Origin: Filobasidium wieringae
Lineage: Eukaryota > Basidiomycota > Tremellomycetes > Filobasidiales > Filobasidiaceae
Direction: 5' to 3'
Assembly: GCA_001600055.1 (NCBI GenBank)
Contig: BCIV01000013.1
Location: 678,299-742,298 of the forward strand
Length of the DNA stretch: 64,000 nt
The notes under the pieces were generated by a model. That model worked only from the letters and a program-made list of their open reading frames with translations. It ran no database searches and had not been told where the DNA came from. The stretch's first letter is position 1; each line of letters starts with the position of its first letter. The translations under genes and the position numbers were made by a program. Below are positions 44,901 to 56,814 of the stretch, piece after piece.

Positions 44901-47178
44901 GTCGTAGAGGCGAACATGTTGGCCAAAAGGCAAGGCATCGATATTCATTACAGGGTTATTGCGACATCAGGAACTCCCGTATCGTCTCTTGAACCCCATG
45001 TGGAATCCGTATTGTTTGACGCTGAAGCCACGCATACCGTCACCAGATCGTCACCAAGCGTGGCAGTGCTAGTCGTGGACCTCTCTAAGTCTTTGTTATA
45101 TACCTGGTCATTCGAAAAGCTCGACAGGCAGTTGCTGATGATGCGAGCAATCACCAAGGACAAACAATCTGCACATGAACCCAAACACGAATCCGCATTT
45201 GCCACTTTACCATATCCACGCTTCACCCACCTCGGATCTGCCATGTTCGCTCTTCATCCACGCGTGACAGGAAATATGACCGTCCCAATACAATGTTGCG
45301 TGGATGCGGACGCCATCGGCACTCTAGAGGCCGATGTATCTTGGCAACAGACCACCAATCAGGTAGATATGCGGGACAAGTCCTTCACGGTCACGGTCAG
45401 CTTGGATCAAGTACGCGCGTTCACGAGTGATGTTGCTCGCGCCCATATGCAGCTCCGAGTACCCGTCTTTGGTATTGGCGGGAAGCGCGAGAGCGTATAT
45501 AGTAGCAAGAACACTGATCTGCCTGGTGGCTCGTCCTCTCAACTTCGACTGAAGGAGACTTTCCAACTCGCCGCATCTGCCTTCCAAGAACCACTTTATG
45601 TGGTCGTCGACTTTTTTGGCGAAGTCGAAAGGCTGTATCTTGAGCGACTCTTGAACCGTATCCCATACATACCTGCGTCGTTGAATGACAACGAGACTCG
45701 AAGATCTGCTGGTGATGTTACAATTAAGCACACACTGGCCATACATCTGGCAATCTTGGAGCTCAATAGCCACGGGGAATTCACGCCCACTGAATTTGAC
45801 CGTAACGACCAAGTCTTCCTGTTACGGCAGGGAAGACAACGACAGCTAGCAATACGAATTCTACACGACTCGGCGAGAGCTCTCGATTTCAAAGATGTCG
45901 TCTTCATAACGATCAAAAGCCAACAGGCTACTGAATCAGCTATCATACACTTGGCACCCCTGAAAGACCCGTCCATGATATATCATCCCGATGGGAGAGG
46001 CGAGTTGCGAGTGGTATGTAAATTGGAGGACGTTGCTGGTATGGAGAAAAAGATGAATGGCACGGAGAGTTTACCGTGTCAACTCAGCTTTCAAGTTGGA
46101 TTTGAGGGATATAGCGCTTCGGCACTGTTTGTACAAAGCCTTCGTGTGAGGATTCTCGGTCGAGAGTCTCGACGACGGAGTAGCCTCATGGACTATCTGC
46201 GCGTGAGATCATTTGGCCCCGACATGTCTAGGATCTTCCAGGTCGTGCTTCCGGACGAATCTCGATCGCAGGTAACTGGTAGCCAGGTCGCGATCATTGC
46301 CTCCTACCTCGAACGACGGCATCGACAACACCTTGTTGCTGATGTGCAGTTGATGAAAGCCTTGCTGACAACTGTGCAGTTGATGAAAGCCTTGCTGACA
46401 ACTGTGCAACCGATTACTCACATACCGAGCAAATCGAGAGATGAGCAGCAGCAAAAGGTCTCGTTGTGCGTCAAGGCTTGGCAATCCCGAATGGAAACCA
46501 CGGTAAGTTCAATCGAGTTGATGAGGTGAAACACTCAATTTACCCCGAGTGATCGCGTAGCGTCTTCCATCTGACCTGGGCGGCTATCTCGGCTCTCGCC
46601 TAGCGCGTGGCGATCAAATCCAGGTGTCCGAGTCGCCGGTCGTGTGAGTACAGCAGCAAGAACAGCCTGTGATCGGAACTCGATGTTGACAATGGCGTTG
46701 GGCCGACAGATCAAGAACCGAGAAGGAAGGTTGGCTGGATGTACTGGTCGACCCCGCAACCATCGAGTGGGAAACGAGGTGGGCCAGGTTGACTCGGTGA
46801 GTTGCGGATGTTGACGTGATCGGCCAGCCGCCAAATCCGACCGACTGATCCGATCACGCGTACACTACAATTAGCCCTTACCTTCGCTTGACGACAGCCA
46901 ATGATCTGAGAGAGGAGACCCACGTACTCTGCCTTGAGAATGCGCACTTGAGTCGGGCGGACGAATTGGAAATGATACTAGAGGTGAGGACGAGCGTGGG
47001 ACATGCGTTTCATATGATCTCGATTCACGCGGACAGCTGATTGCAAGTCATGTGATGATTCCCTTCGCGTCAGACCAGGAACATATTTTCCGTGGCAGGG
47101 ATGACGAACACGACTGTTTTCCTCTCAACGACCGCGAATGAACGAGATAGTTGGCTGAAAGCGTTGGGTAGGAGATAA
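41905..47178 (+). CDS. Kinesin-3 (Unc104/KIF1A type) with FHA and PH domains
   Basis: ATG 41905 to TAA 47176-47178, over a dozen exons. Motor: [16 protein letters not shown] across three exons, P-loop [79 protein letters not shown]. An FHA domain follows ([37 protein letters not shown]), then the kinesin-3 tail with an unmasked long exon (43935-46529). The end is a PH domain spread over small exons at 46560-47178: [20 protein letters not shown], then [40 protein letters not shown] and [12 protein letters not shown]. Family members carry vesicles and endosomes towards microtubule plus ends; the PH domain binds phosphoinositides. If the big exon alone were used, the PH domain would be lost. Confidence 0.93.
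46345..46404. repeat. Perfect 30-bp in-frame tandem duplication in the kinesin tail
   Basis: The unit GTGCAGTTGATGAAAGCCTT... occurs twice back to back (46345-46374 and 46375-46404) without a mismatch, followed by a partial third start (GTGCAA). It encodes two copies of [10 protein letters not shown]. Confidence 0.95.
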
Positions 47179-47746
47179 GAAAGAGTCTCTTCTATACAGA
47201 GCGACAATCATGATGTGCGTGCGACGAGATTTACGACTTTACGACGATCGTCAGGCCTGTGGGAATAGGCGGTCCTTTGGAATTACCTACCAGTGTATCT
47301 GTAGATTACGAGCGGCGACCGGCGATATACCGAGCCAATGAGATTACCATGATGATCGAGGTAGCACATGTCTCTTCTGAAGCGGACTAGGTCCGGTTCT
47401 TGAATCCATCTGGAGGCCCACAAGGACCTCGTCCATTCGTTCGCGGTACTAGAAAGGGTTGCACATGGTGATCGCGGTATTCCAGCCGGCAACAGCATCC
47501 GCGCGCGCAGACGATGCTATTTTGGGACGGGTCGCATGATTTCTAGCTCCACGCTCAGTAGCTCGCCAGCCGAATCGCCAGCTCTCGGGGGGAACCTCGT
47601 GCTTCTGTTATCGGACGGATCGTTTACCGGGCGAGTCAGGATACCAGGCAGGTATATAGGAGCACAGTGTCGAACGACACCCCTTGGCAATCCGGGACAG
47701 CCACCCTTTTCTCCAATTGATATCATCGCACCTTTCGTCCTTCACC
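47179..47746. other. Promoter region of the OPT transporter gene
   Basis: About 570 bp without a gene. A TATATA at 47652 lies about 90 nt before ATG 47747. Confidence 0.4.
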
Positions 47747-50357
47747 ATGGCGACAACGTACGATGAGAAGAAAGACGACCACGCGGCGTCGGGCGCTGTC
47801 CACGACGTCAAGGACTATGAAACTACTGGTCCTGACTTTGCTTCCCACGACCTTTACGACGGAAACCTTCCCAAGGAAGGTAGTATCGAGAACGGTGATC
47901 GTGCTTCAGAGTGAGTGCCGGTGGTTCCAGTGAAAACTCACCGTATGAGGAAACTTACCACCGTCTGTGCATTTGCAGCGATGTCGAGGAGGACTCTCCT
48001 TATCCTGAAGTCCGAGCTGCCGTCTCCAACGTAGACGATCCTACCATGCCGGTCAACACTCCACGAATGTGGTTCTTGGGTTTCTTCTGGGCCATCATCA
48101 TCGCCGGTGTCAACCAGTTCTTCTTCTTCCGATATCCCAACGTCACCATCCCTCCCATCATTGCGCAATTGCTCGCCTTCCCTATGGGTAGATTCTTATC
48201 GAGAGTGTTGCCCAACAGGTGGGGCTTGAACCCGGGGCCATTCAACGTGAGTCACGTTTTCCTCCCGCGGCGTTTCTTTAGTAGCGCGGGCGGCGGAAGG
48301 AAAATGGAGCTAACCGATCGTGGCCCCGCGTGATCTACAGATCAAAGAGCACGCGCTCGTTACCATCATGGCGTCGGTTTCCTCTGGTTCGGCTTACGCT
48401 ACCGACATCATCGCCGTTCAGCGATTCTTCTACAACCAATGGTGGGACTACGGTTACCAGCTTCTCTTGGTCATCTCTACCCAGATGATCGGGTTCTGCT
48501 TGGGTGGTCTCTACCGAAAGTTCCTGGTCTGGCCTTCGTCCATGATCTGGCCTGCTACCCTGGTCAACACTGCGCTCTTCAACACCCTCCACTCTGTCGA
48601 TGCTGGACAAGAGGAGGGCAAGTGGAGCCGAGAAAAGTACTTTACCGTCGTCACCGCCGGTATGTTCGCTTGGACCATCGTCCCCAATTACCTCATTCAA
48701 TGTGTGAGTACAAGCGTATCATTTACGTACAAGCGCTTTCGAACTGACACGTCTCTCGCTAGCTCTTGTACTTTGACTGGGTCACATGGATCGCGCCCAA
48801 CAATCAAAAGGTCAACCTCTTGTTCGGTTACCAGAGCGGTGCTGGAATGTCGCTCTTGACCTTTGATTGGGGTACCATGAGCGGTATCGGAAACCCGATG
48901 GCCACCCCTTGGTGGGCTACCGCCAACGTCTTGGGAGGATTCGTCTTCTTCATCTGGTTCCTCGCCCCTATCCTGTACTACACCAACACCTACTATTTCT
49001 CTTACCTTCCCTTCTCGAGTTCCACCTCTTTCGACAACCGAGGCAAGAAGTACAACGTTTCCCGAATCATCACCGAGAACGCGAGTCTGGATCCTACACG
49101 ATACGAAGAGTATTCACCGCTGTTACTCGGAGCGACCTTCTGTATCTCTTACGGTCTCTCCTTTGCCGCGCTCTCTTCCACGATCATGCACACCTTCCTC
49201 TACTACCGAAAGCAGATCTGGCACCAGGCTCGAAGGTCTATCCACGATGCCGATGACATCCATCTCAGGCTGATGGCTGCTTACCCCGAGGTTCCTCAGT
49301 GGTGGTACGCTACCATCTTCTTGGTCAACATGGGAATGGGTATCGCTGCTATCCGAGCTTGGCCTACCCAGATGCCCGTCTGGTCGTTCTTCTTGGCCTT
49401 GGCTATCGCCATCGTCATGGCTCTGCCCATCGGTATGATCCAGGCCATCACCAACACTCAGGTCGGTTTGAACGTCATTACCGAGTTGATCATCGGGTTC
49501 GCCGTTCCCAACAAGCCCGTCAGCATGATGATCTTCAAGACGTACGGTTACATCACCATGGCCCAGGGAATGTCTTTCATTTCGGACATGAAGCTCGGTC
49601 ACTACTTGAAGGTTCCTCCCAGGATCATGTTCTGGGGACAATGTTGGGCTACCTTGGTCGCCGCCATCGTCCAGGTGTTCGTCCAGTCTTGGCTGTTCTC
49701 CAACATTGACGGTATCTGTGACAGGGATGCCACCGAGACCTGGTGGTGCCCTTCGACTCAGACCTTCGGAACGGCTTCCATCATTTGGGGAGTCATCGGA
49801 CCTGCCCGAACTTTCGGTGCCGGGTCCATGTACGTCAACTTGAACTACTTCTGGTTGATCGGTGCGTTCATGCCCATCCCTTGTTACTTCTTGGCCAAGC
49901 GATACCCCAACTCTTTCTGGAAATACGTCAACTGGCCAGTCATCTTCTCCGGAACCGGTCTCATGCCTCCCTACCTGCCCATCAACTTCTTGTCCTTCTG
50001 TTACACCGGTTGGTTCTTCATGTCCTTTGTCAGGAAGAGGTACTTTGCTTGGTGGACCCGATACAACTACGTCACCAGTGCGGCGTTCTCTTGTGGTTAC
50101 GCCTTGTCTATCCTATTCGTGAGTCGGACGAACACCTCGCCTCTCACACGAGCACTTGCTTACTTTATATCTCCTTCAACTTGTAGATTTTCTTCTGTCT
50201 TCAATACCCAAAGAGCGGTACCATCGGAGTCGGGCTGCAAAACTGGAGCGGAAATCAGATCTTCAACAACGTCCTGGACGCTTCCGGTGTCGCTGGAGCT
50301 AGGTACCAGCTTGCAAAGGGCGAGACATTCGGACCAGCAGCCGGTACGTGGCACTAG
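47747..50357 (+). CDS. OPT-family oligopeptide transporter
   Basis: Five exons from ATG 47747 to TAG 50355-50357, about 790 aa. The N-terminus is hydrophilic (YDEKKDDHAASG), then SPYPEVRAAVSNVDDPTMPV and NTPRMWFLGFFWAIIIAGVN begin the transporter core. About fourteen to sixteen hydrophobic helices follow. Family motifs include NPGPFNIKEHALVTIMASVS, IPNYLIQC-type helix ends, HTFLYYRKQIW, PEVPQWWYATIF, ELIIGFAVPNKPVSMMIFKT, MKLGHYLKVPPRIMFWGQ and FGAGSMYVNLNYFWLIGAFM. OPT proteins take up tetra- to pentapeptides or glutathione, proton-coupled, at the plasma membrane; some move siderophore-like compounds. The substrate cannot be told from sequence. A TATATA about 90 nt before the start hints at regulated expression. 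Confidence 0.93.
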
Positions 50358-50665
50358 GCGGGCGCAGTGGATGGATATAATAGGATTTGTAGTAGTGTTT
50401 GACTGCCTTGCTGCTTGTATCAACAAAAGAGAGGTCATGCGGATATGCAACATTGGCCATGCGTTTTCACTTGATGGCTATGCGTTCTCAAGTGCAGTCC
50501 ATCGTACCAACGTCATACCGGATATGATCGCCCATGCTTTGTCGGCTCACTCAGACCTGCGAATGGTATCGGACAAACGTCTTCTTGACACTCGAGATCT
50601 GTCCTGGCCAGTAACACCCGCTCCTATCCTATTGAATAGAACCCCGTCACTTGGTAACCCCCTCG

Positions 50666-53600
50666 ATGGCGTTCCAGCTATACCTCAGAGTTCAGCCTCG
50701 CTCGCTCTACCTGGTCTCAGACACCCATGCGCTCCTATTTCAGCAACCAGATGTACACGGCAACAACGACGTCTCGTCAACAAAGTCCAGGAAGGAGGGA
50801 CCATCTGCCATAGTAGAGCTGATCCCAGCGGACGCACTCGATCTAGGACAACTGATCAAGATCAACAAGGGTCGATCCATAGGCGGTGTTCTTGGTCTGT
50901 TGAGTTTACCGATCGGTTCGTATTAGACTTCGCTGTCGCTCGAAGCGATCCGAGCTCAAGACCCCTGTTTCGACTTGTGTGCAGAGTCAACAGGTACTAC
51001 GGAGACTTTTCTCGTCCTTTTGGCCTCTTCGACCACCCTTGCACCTATCGTTCCCGACACCCACTTTACACCTTCAAAAGTCCTTTCCGTCGAGTTCCAC
51101 TGCATCAGCTCGGCCTCTTGGGACGATCCATTCCTTGTCCCGAGAAGCTCCATACAATCCGCCAACCAGATTGACCAATCAGGATTCGAAGACGATGGTT
51201 ATTACGAATCGGCCTTTTCCGGAACTCGCAGTCCTCCTGCTTCATCTTCGGCAGATCCTCTTCCTCCTTCTGCCGTCATACCTCCCGTAAACCCTTCCGA
51301 GGGCATCAAGAAACTATTGTCCACCGGATCGTTCTATTTCGCTACGAATGGGGATTGGAACATAAGTCGAACGCTACGGGACTGGGATTGGAAGAAGATT
51401 CGCAAAGAGGTCGAGGGACAAGCCTGTTGCCTGGATGAGCTCGACGACAGATTTGGTAGGTTGGCAACTCAACAACTCGTCCCTTGAGGTCACATCTCTA
51501 ATCCCAAACGTTTGCTGTCAGTATGGAATATGAACATCCTTCAACCTCTTCTACACTTTCGACAATCGCTTCCACCGCAACAGAAAGAACACCTAGACAG
51601 TCGACGTTTCTTGATTCCCATGATCCAAGGGTTCGTCGGAGCGGTACCGCTTTCCCCATCCCGAGCGCCTGGCGACACCTCTCGAAGCACGGCCAGTTTA
51701 GCCCTCATCAGCAGACTAGGGTGGAAACGTGCTGGAGCGAGATTCAGGACAAGAGGTGTAGATGACGATGGCAATGTCGCCAATTTCGTCGAAACGGAAA
51801 CCATCCTCGCGGTGAACGATATCGTCATGAGCTTCTTACAGGTTCGCGGAAGTGTGCCTCTCTTTTGGGAACAGGTCGGGAATCAGACTTTCGGACAAAA
51901 GCTGCAAGTCACCAGACCTCAGGCTGCGAGTCAACCCGCGTTCGATAAGCACTTTATGGATCTGTTGGATCATTACGGTGCCGTGCATTGTGTGAATCTA
52001 CTCGGGCAGGGCGAGAACGAGGCCATCTTGTCCGATATTTACAACGCGCACATCTCTTCCTTGGCAGTGACACTTGAATCGAGTGGTCAGATGACCAACC
52101 ACTTTACTGGAGAGGAGGAGAATCTCGTCACGTTGACACCGTACGATTTCCATGCGAGCGTTCGAGTCGGTGGACATGATGTCGTCAAGGAAGATTTTGG
52201 ACGGCGAGTGAGAGGCGTCAGAGACGCGAGGGAGCGGTTCGGCTGGACGACGATCGATACCACGTCCAAGGATGTTGTCACTACGCAGAGCGGCGTTTTC
52301 AGGGTCAATGTGAGTGCCTGGTCGGGCTCTACGTCACGAGAAAATCAGCTGATGTCTTCCGTCGTTTCATCGGAAAGTGCTTGGATTGGTGAGTACCCTA
52401 TCTCTCCATACGGCAACGACTTACTGATCGAGATTAAATTCCAGTCTCGATCGTACCAACTATGTAGAGGACGTCATCGCATCATTGACTATCGGAGCGT
52501 TCATCGCATCGCTCGACCCCAATACTCTCGACGGGTTCCCTGCCTCTTATGCCATTCACAACGCTCATCGCAGTCTTTGGGCTGATAATGGTGACGCGCT
52601 ATCCAAAATATATGCGGGGACGGGAGCGTTGAATACCAGCGTGACCAGAACTGGAAAACGTAGTATTGCAAGCTTGCTTAGTGACGCGAGCAAGAGCGTA
52701 GGAAGAGCGATACAGGCGACATTCAACGATTCCGATAAGCAAACATCTATCGATCTCTTCTTGGTCAGTGCAGATCTTCCCTCGCGTCGCATCGAAGAGC
52801 CAAATGGAGCTGAGTCGACATCATCATAGGGCATCATGGCTGGTCAACAACCTGTCCGGGTGCATGATCCTATTTCCGATACGGTCAATGCAGCCTTGAC
52901 GAAACGGCTGACGGAATACGCAACGCCTAAGCGGTATACCATATTTGCTGGAACTTGGAACTTGTGCGGGAAGCCATTGAGCGGGAACCTCGAAGATTGG
53001 TTGTTTCCCCAAGGTGAGCTGCTTGCTGTGTGATATCAATGGCATTAATTGATCAAGGAATACGAACGCACAAAACAAGTAGCCAATGAACAGTGCGTTG
53101 TTCGACTCCGTACCAGTGTAAGGTATGGTCAAAGCTAACTTCCCTGTGATGCAGATCCGACCTCTACCTGGTCGCATTCCAGGAGCTAGTACCTCTGAAT
53201 GCGCAGCAGATATTGCAAACGGATCCCGCTGCAAGGTATGCTTTCTCGTGGACCATGTCGCACGTTTTCGACTCACACGTGCTTTCCATCAATCCATCAA
53301 GGCGACGGACTGAAGCAGCTTTGACAGCTGCCTTTGAACAGCATGCAGATGACGAATACGTACTTCTCCGAAGTGAACAGCTCGTTGGTACAGCGATCTT
53401 CGTGTATGTCCGGGCTACCTTGCTTCCGTACATCTCGCGGGTGGAGGGTGCATCTCGTAAGGTACGCTGTCGTGTTATATGACGGTCAGGGCTACTCACC
53501 ATTGCTAATCTCTCCCTCGTAGACGGGTCTCAGAGGCATGTCTGGCAATAAAGGCGGCTGTGGGATTCGTTTGGACCTACATGACACTTCAATCTGTCTC

Positions 53601-55300
53601 ATGACGTGCCATCTGGCAGCAGGACACACCAACATTGACGAACGCAACTCCGACTACAACACCATTGCCAACGGTCTGACTTTCCAACGTGGGAAGACTA
53701 TTGAAGATCACGAGTGCGCCAACTGCCGAGAGTTGCACCCTAACACGATGTTGATATTTGCCACCTATGTAGCGTCGTGATCTGGGCCGCCGATTGCGTA
53801 CGTACTTAATGTCTATACCGTCTATACTCTAATATCCTGACATCTTGAACAGAACTACCGAATCAACATGACAAACGAGGAAGTTCGCGAGCATGTACAA
53901 GGGAACGATATGCAGAGTCTTTGGGAAGCCGATCAGGTCAATTCCCTTCTTCCCCAGCGACATACGCAACCTCTGCTTATACGTATCCTTTCGTCTTGTA
54001 GTTGAGGTCATCCATGCTGTTCAGGTCCGCTTTCCCGGACTATGACGAATCGCCTATCACTTTCCCGTAAGTCATGAACCGTATCCGGCGTGTTTGGCTT
54101 GCTCATGCAACGGGATGTCCTATCAATATGTAGGCCTACATACAAATAGTGAGAATCATCGGGTGTTTCGATAAACATTTAAACTTATGTTGCGCAACAG
54201 TGACATCGGGACTGACCAGTACGATACCAGCGAGAAGCAAAGAGTTCCGGCTTGGACAGGTCAGCTCGATCTATTTCCCTAGTACCTGATCGTCCGCATA
54301 TTGATTGGATTTGCTCACAGATCGTATCTTGCGGAAGGGAAAGAAGGTATGTGGTGTCGCCAGGATGTATATATGGCTACCTGACAGAGCTCTTCCCAAT
54401 TAGCTAGCGCAAACTGCGTATGAAACCGCTGACGTTCGTACTTCCGACCATCGGCCAGTCCTAGCTCTTTATGACTTGACTGTATACGACGTAAATCAAG
54501 CCAAAAGGCAAGCTCTTCTGGAGCAATTGAGCAGCAACGTAGCTGTCAAGTCCTTACCTGCTTTACACAGCATGGATACCAAGGTCTTGGGCAGGCGACC
54601 CCCTCCGAGCGTTCCTATCAAGGCAAGACCGTCAACGACTAATAGCGCCACCGTCATGGGTGGTTCTCAGAAACGTAAGACGTGGCCTGACTGCATGATG
54701 GTAAGCTATTCTGACGGTTGAGTCTTAGCTCCCCCACCCCCTCGTCCCGCAAAACCCGCGTCGTTACAAGTCCGAGGTGAGTAAAGAAGCCAGAGCGTTG
54801 TTTGCAAGCTCGCCTAATCATCTACTGGTGTAGATCGCGCGATGTCCAGTTCTTCCTTGATATCGTCATCAGTAGAGGACGATTTCTTCCAGGCCAGGTC
54901 CGCTACAAGACCCTCGGTTCCCCCATCGAATACAAGCAGAGCTGCAACTATGCCAGGTCCAGGTGCAATTCTTCCTCCTCCATCAAGAACTCCCGCGTTA
55001 CCAGTCCGCCCTGTCTCCAGCCCAAACGCTGGACCCCAGCCGCGGACTACCAACCAGTTCCCCATCCGTCATCCTACAGTTGCGAACCTCGCTACCAATT
55101 TCAACACCCTCTCTGACAAAATGTATAAAACCACGCTGGGCACACAGGCCAGTGGACTTTTCAATGCAACTCGGTCGTCGTTCGGTTCTCCTTCCGCCGC
55201 GCCCAAATTTATTCCAGGCGCTTCTACAATTGCGGGTAACACAGACTCGAGACGTATACCGCCTAGTCTGCCGCTCCGACCCACTCCGAGTAAGGAGTAA
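50666..55300 (+). CDS. Synaptojanin-type phosphoinositide phosphatase (SacI + 5-phosphatase)
   Basis: ATG 50666, with an intron 50916-50984 and many more downstream. The SacI domain runs from GVLGLLSLPIESTGTTETFL through KLLSTGSFYFATNGDWNISR, RRFLIPMIQGFVG and VHCVNLLGQGENEA to the catalytic CX5R site, read as CLDCLDRTN. That site is encoded across an 11-nt exon (52378-52388) flanked by two introns. The inositol 5-phosphatase domain follows: FAGTWNLCGK, LVAFQELVPLNAQQ, SGNKGGCGIRLD, TCHLAAGHTNIDERN, VIWAADCNYRI, VPAWTDRIL and SDHRPVLAL. A proline-rich tail (PPPPPRPAKP) ends in a TAA at 55298-55300. Homologues (yeast Inp51-53) clear PI(4)P and PI(4,5)P2 during endocytosis and Golgi-endosome traffic. 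The stop may be bypassed by splicing; see findings. Confidence 0.92.
52378..52388 (+). other. 11-nt micro-exon encoding the SacI catalytic cysteine
   Basis: TGCTTGGATTG lies between a GAAAG acceptor (52373-52377) and a GTGAGT donor (52389). It completes FRVN-CLDC-LDRTN in frame. Without it the active site CX5RT is lost. Confidence 0.85.
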
Positions 55301-55356
55301 GCCGATTTCCGTGATTGTCAAGGGAAGATTATTGATTGGCGCCGGGAGCTCTTAGC

Positions 55357-56439
55357 GATAGAAGAGGATAATGTCGATGTTCCGCCTCATCTCGAAGGGG
55401 CGATTCGATCGCTGTTGGATCATGCAGATGTTGTTCGCCTACCCCTCGATCTCCGCAAGCCTTTAACGACAGCTATGGACGGCTCGAAAGGATATGCGCT
55501 CGTTGAAAGCGGATCCGAGATCGTCAACGACAACGACACCAACGAAACTCACGACAATTACGCATCTGACGACAACGAAATAACGACCGACAAATACATA
55601 AATCGACAAACGCTGAGCGCTCTGGCGAAGTGGGCACGACAGGAGGAAAGCCTGGCAGCACTACAAAAAGCGCGATTAGGTCAGACTGCTCTTTCAGTAG
55701 CGATATTGATGGCTTCCCGCTGAGACCCTTCTGGCCATAGATCCTTATGATTATCACCTCATCTCACTTCTCTCCGGCACGCAAACCAGACTATCTTCAG
55801 CCCATCAACGTCTGATCACTTCCAACCCAGAACTGGTATGTGTACGATCCGCGAAGCGGCATACGATCTAGCCTGACTTTTGCGTTCCGCAGTCTCACAA
55901 TTATTTCCCCCCACATTTGATGAACACTAAAGACCCTGACAACGTTACTTTGGGCGCAGAATATCGGTCGATCCGGAAGGAGCTTGCCGCGGCAGCCAAC
56001 GTCTTGTTCTCGATCGGAGGGGCCGGAGGAGCGGTTTTCCTAGTGGCCAAAAGCTCGGCCGGTATGAGCGCGGAAAAGGTGAGGTGTTGTGCAATCTCGG
56101 TATGAAATCAGATTCTAATTGATGCCGATACAGGCGATCCTTTTGGCCCTATTCGCTGCCCTGGTCATCGCTTTTGCCGAAGGCTGGTTATATGTATCGC
56201 AAATGAAACGGATCGAGTCGGCTAGACAGCAAGGAGATCAAGGAGAGCAAGCAGAAGGGGAAATCGCCCCGAAACCGGAAAAGGAGACCAGCATCGCCGA
56301 CCTGCTGGAAGAAGAATCGGCACAAGCACAGGATCTCGCGGGTTCAATGCTAGACAGCACCGCTGGGGTGGTATCTACACAATCGGCGCGGGAGACACGG
56401 CAGCTGAGATTGAGGAGACGGCCGGTACCGGCAGTCTAG
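55357..56439 (+). CDS. VMA12: VMA12/TMEM199-type V-ATPase assembly factor (start unresolved)
   Basis: Four coding blocks: AIEEDNVDVPPHLEGAIRSL (from 55357) on to a GTCAGA intron at 55680; DPYDYHLISLLSGTQTRLSS; SHNYFPPHLMNTKDPDNVTL with SIRKELAAAANVLFSIGGAG; and AILLALFAALVIAFAEGWLY (second membrane helix) to TAG at 56437-56439. Two C-terminal membrane helices, and the order of blocks, fit the family that assembles the V0 sector of the vacuolar H+-ATPase in the ER. The conserved N-terminal block has no in-frame ATG. Walking upstream in the same frame leads straight to the synaptojanin TAA, and the first in-frame ATG is at 55475. Either an upstream 5' exon is missing from my view, or the block is joined to the synaptojanin transcript. 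The long acidic loop (NDNDTNETHDNY) is an insertion. Confidence 0.75.
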
Positions 56440-56814
56440 TGTAGCCAGGGCCCTACAGCTAACGTCGCATGTTAGGCAGGGGTTTGCCGAGTGGTTTGCA
56501 ATATGGAAAGATGTCAGGTTTAAATTCCGCGTAAAAAATAGACTTCAATAGTTACAAACCCGCGAATTTCACGCAATATTCTTGCCAACTCATTGACGAT
56601 AGGGCGCGATAGGCGATATGCAGCGTGACGTGCATTATGGCCTGTGTCACGCTCTACCATTTGTACAACAATAACAACAACAACCCCATGATCATGCAAG
56701 CGACCGCATCCTTTCACATTCACCACGGTCTCCCTCATCCTCCTATACTTTTCTCTCGTTTCCTCACATCGCCTGTCTTCTCGTAGTGACAGGGATCTCG
56801 CCGTGGCGCCAGGT
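56440..56814. other. Intergenic spacer before FunK1
   Basis: About 375 bp, AT-richer than surroundings, with no ORF of note and no clear promoter element. A possible AG acceptor (TCTCGTAG, 56779-56786) before the FunK1 start leaves open an upstream exon. Confidence 0.4.
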
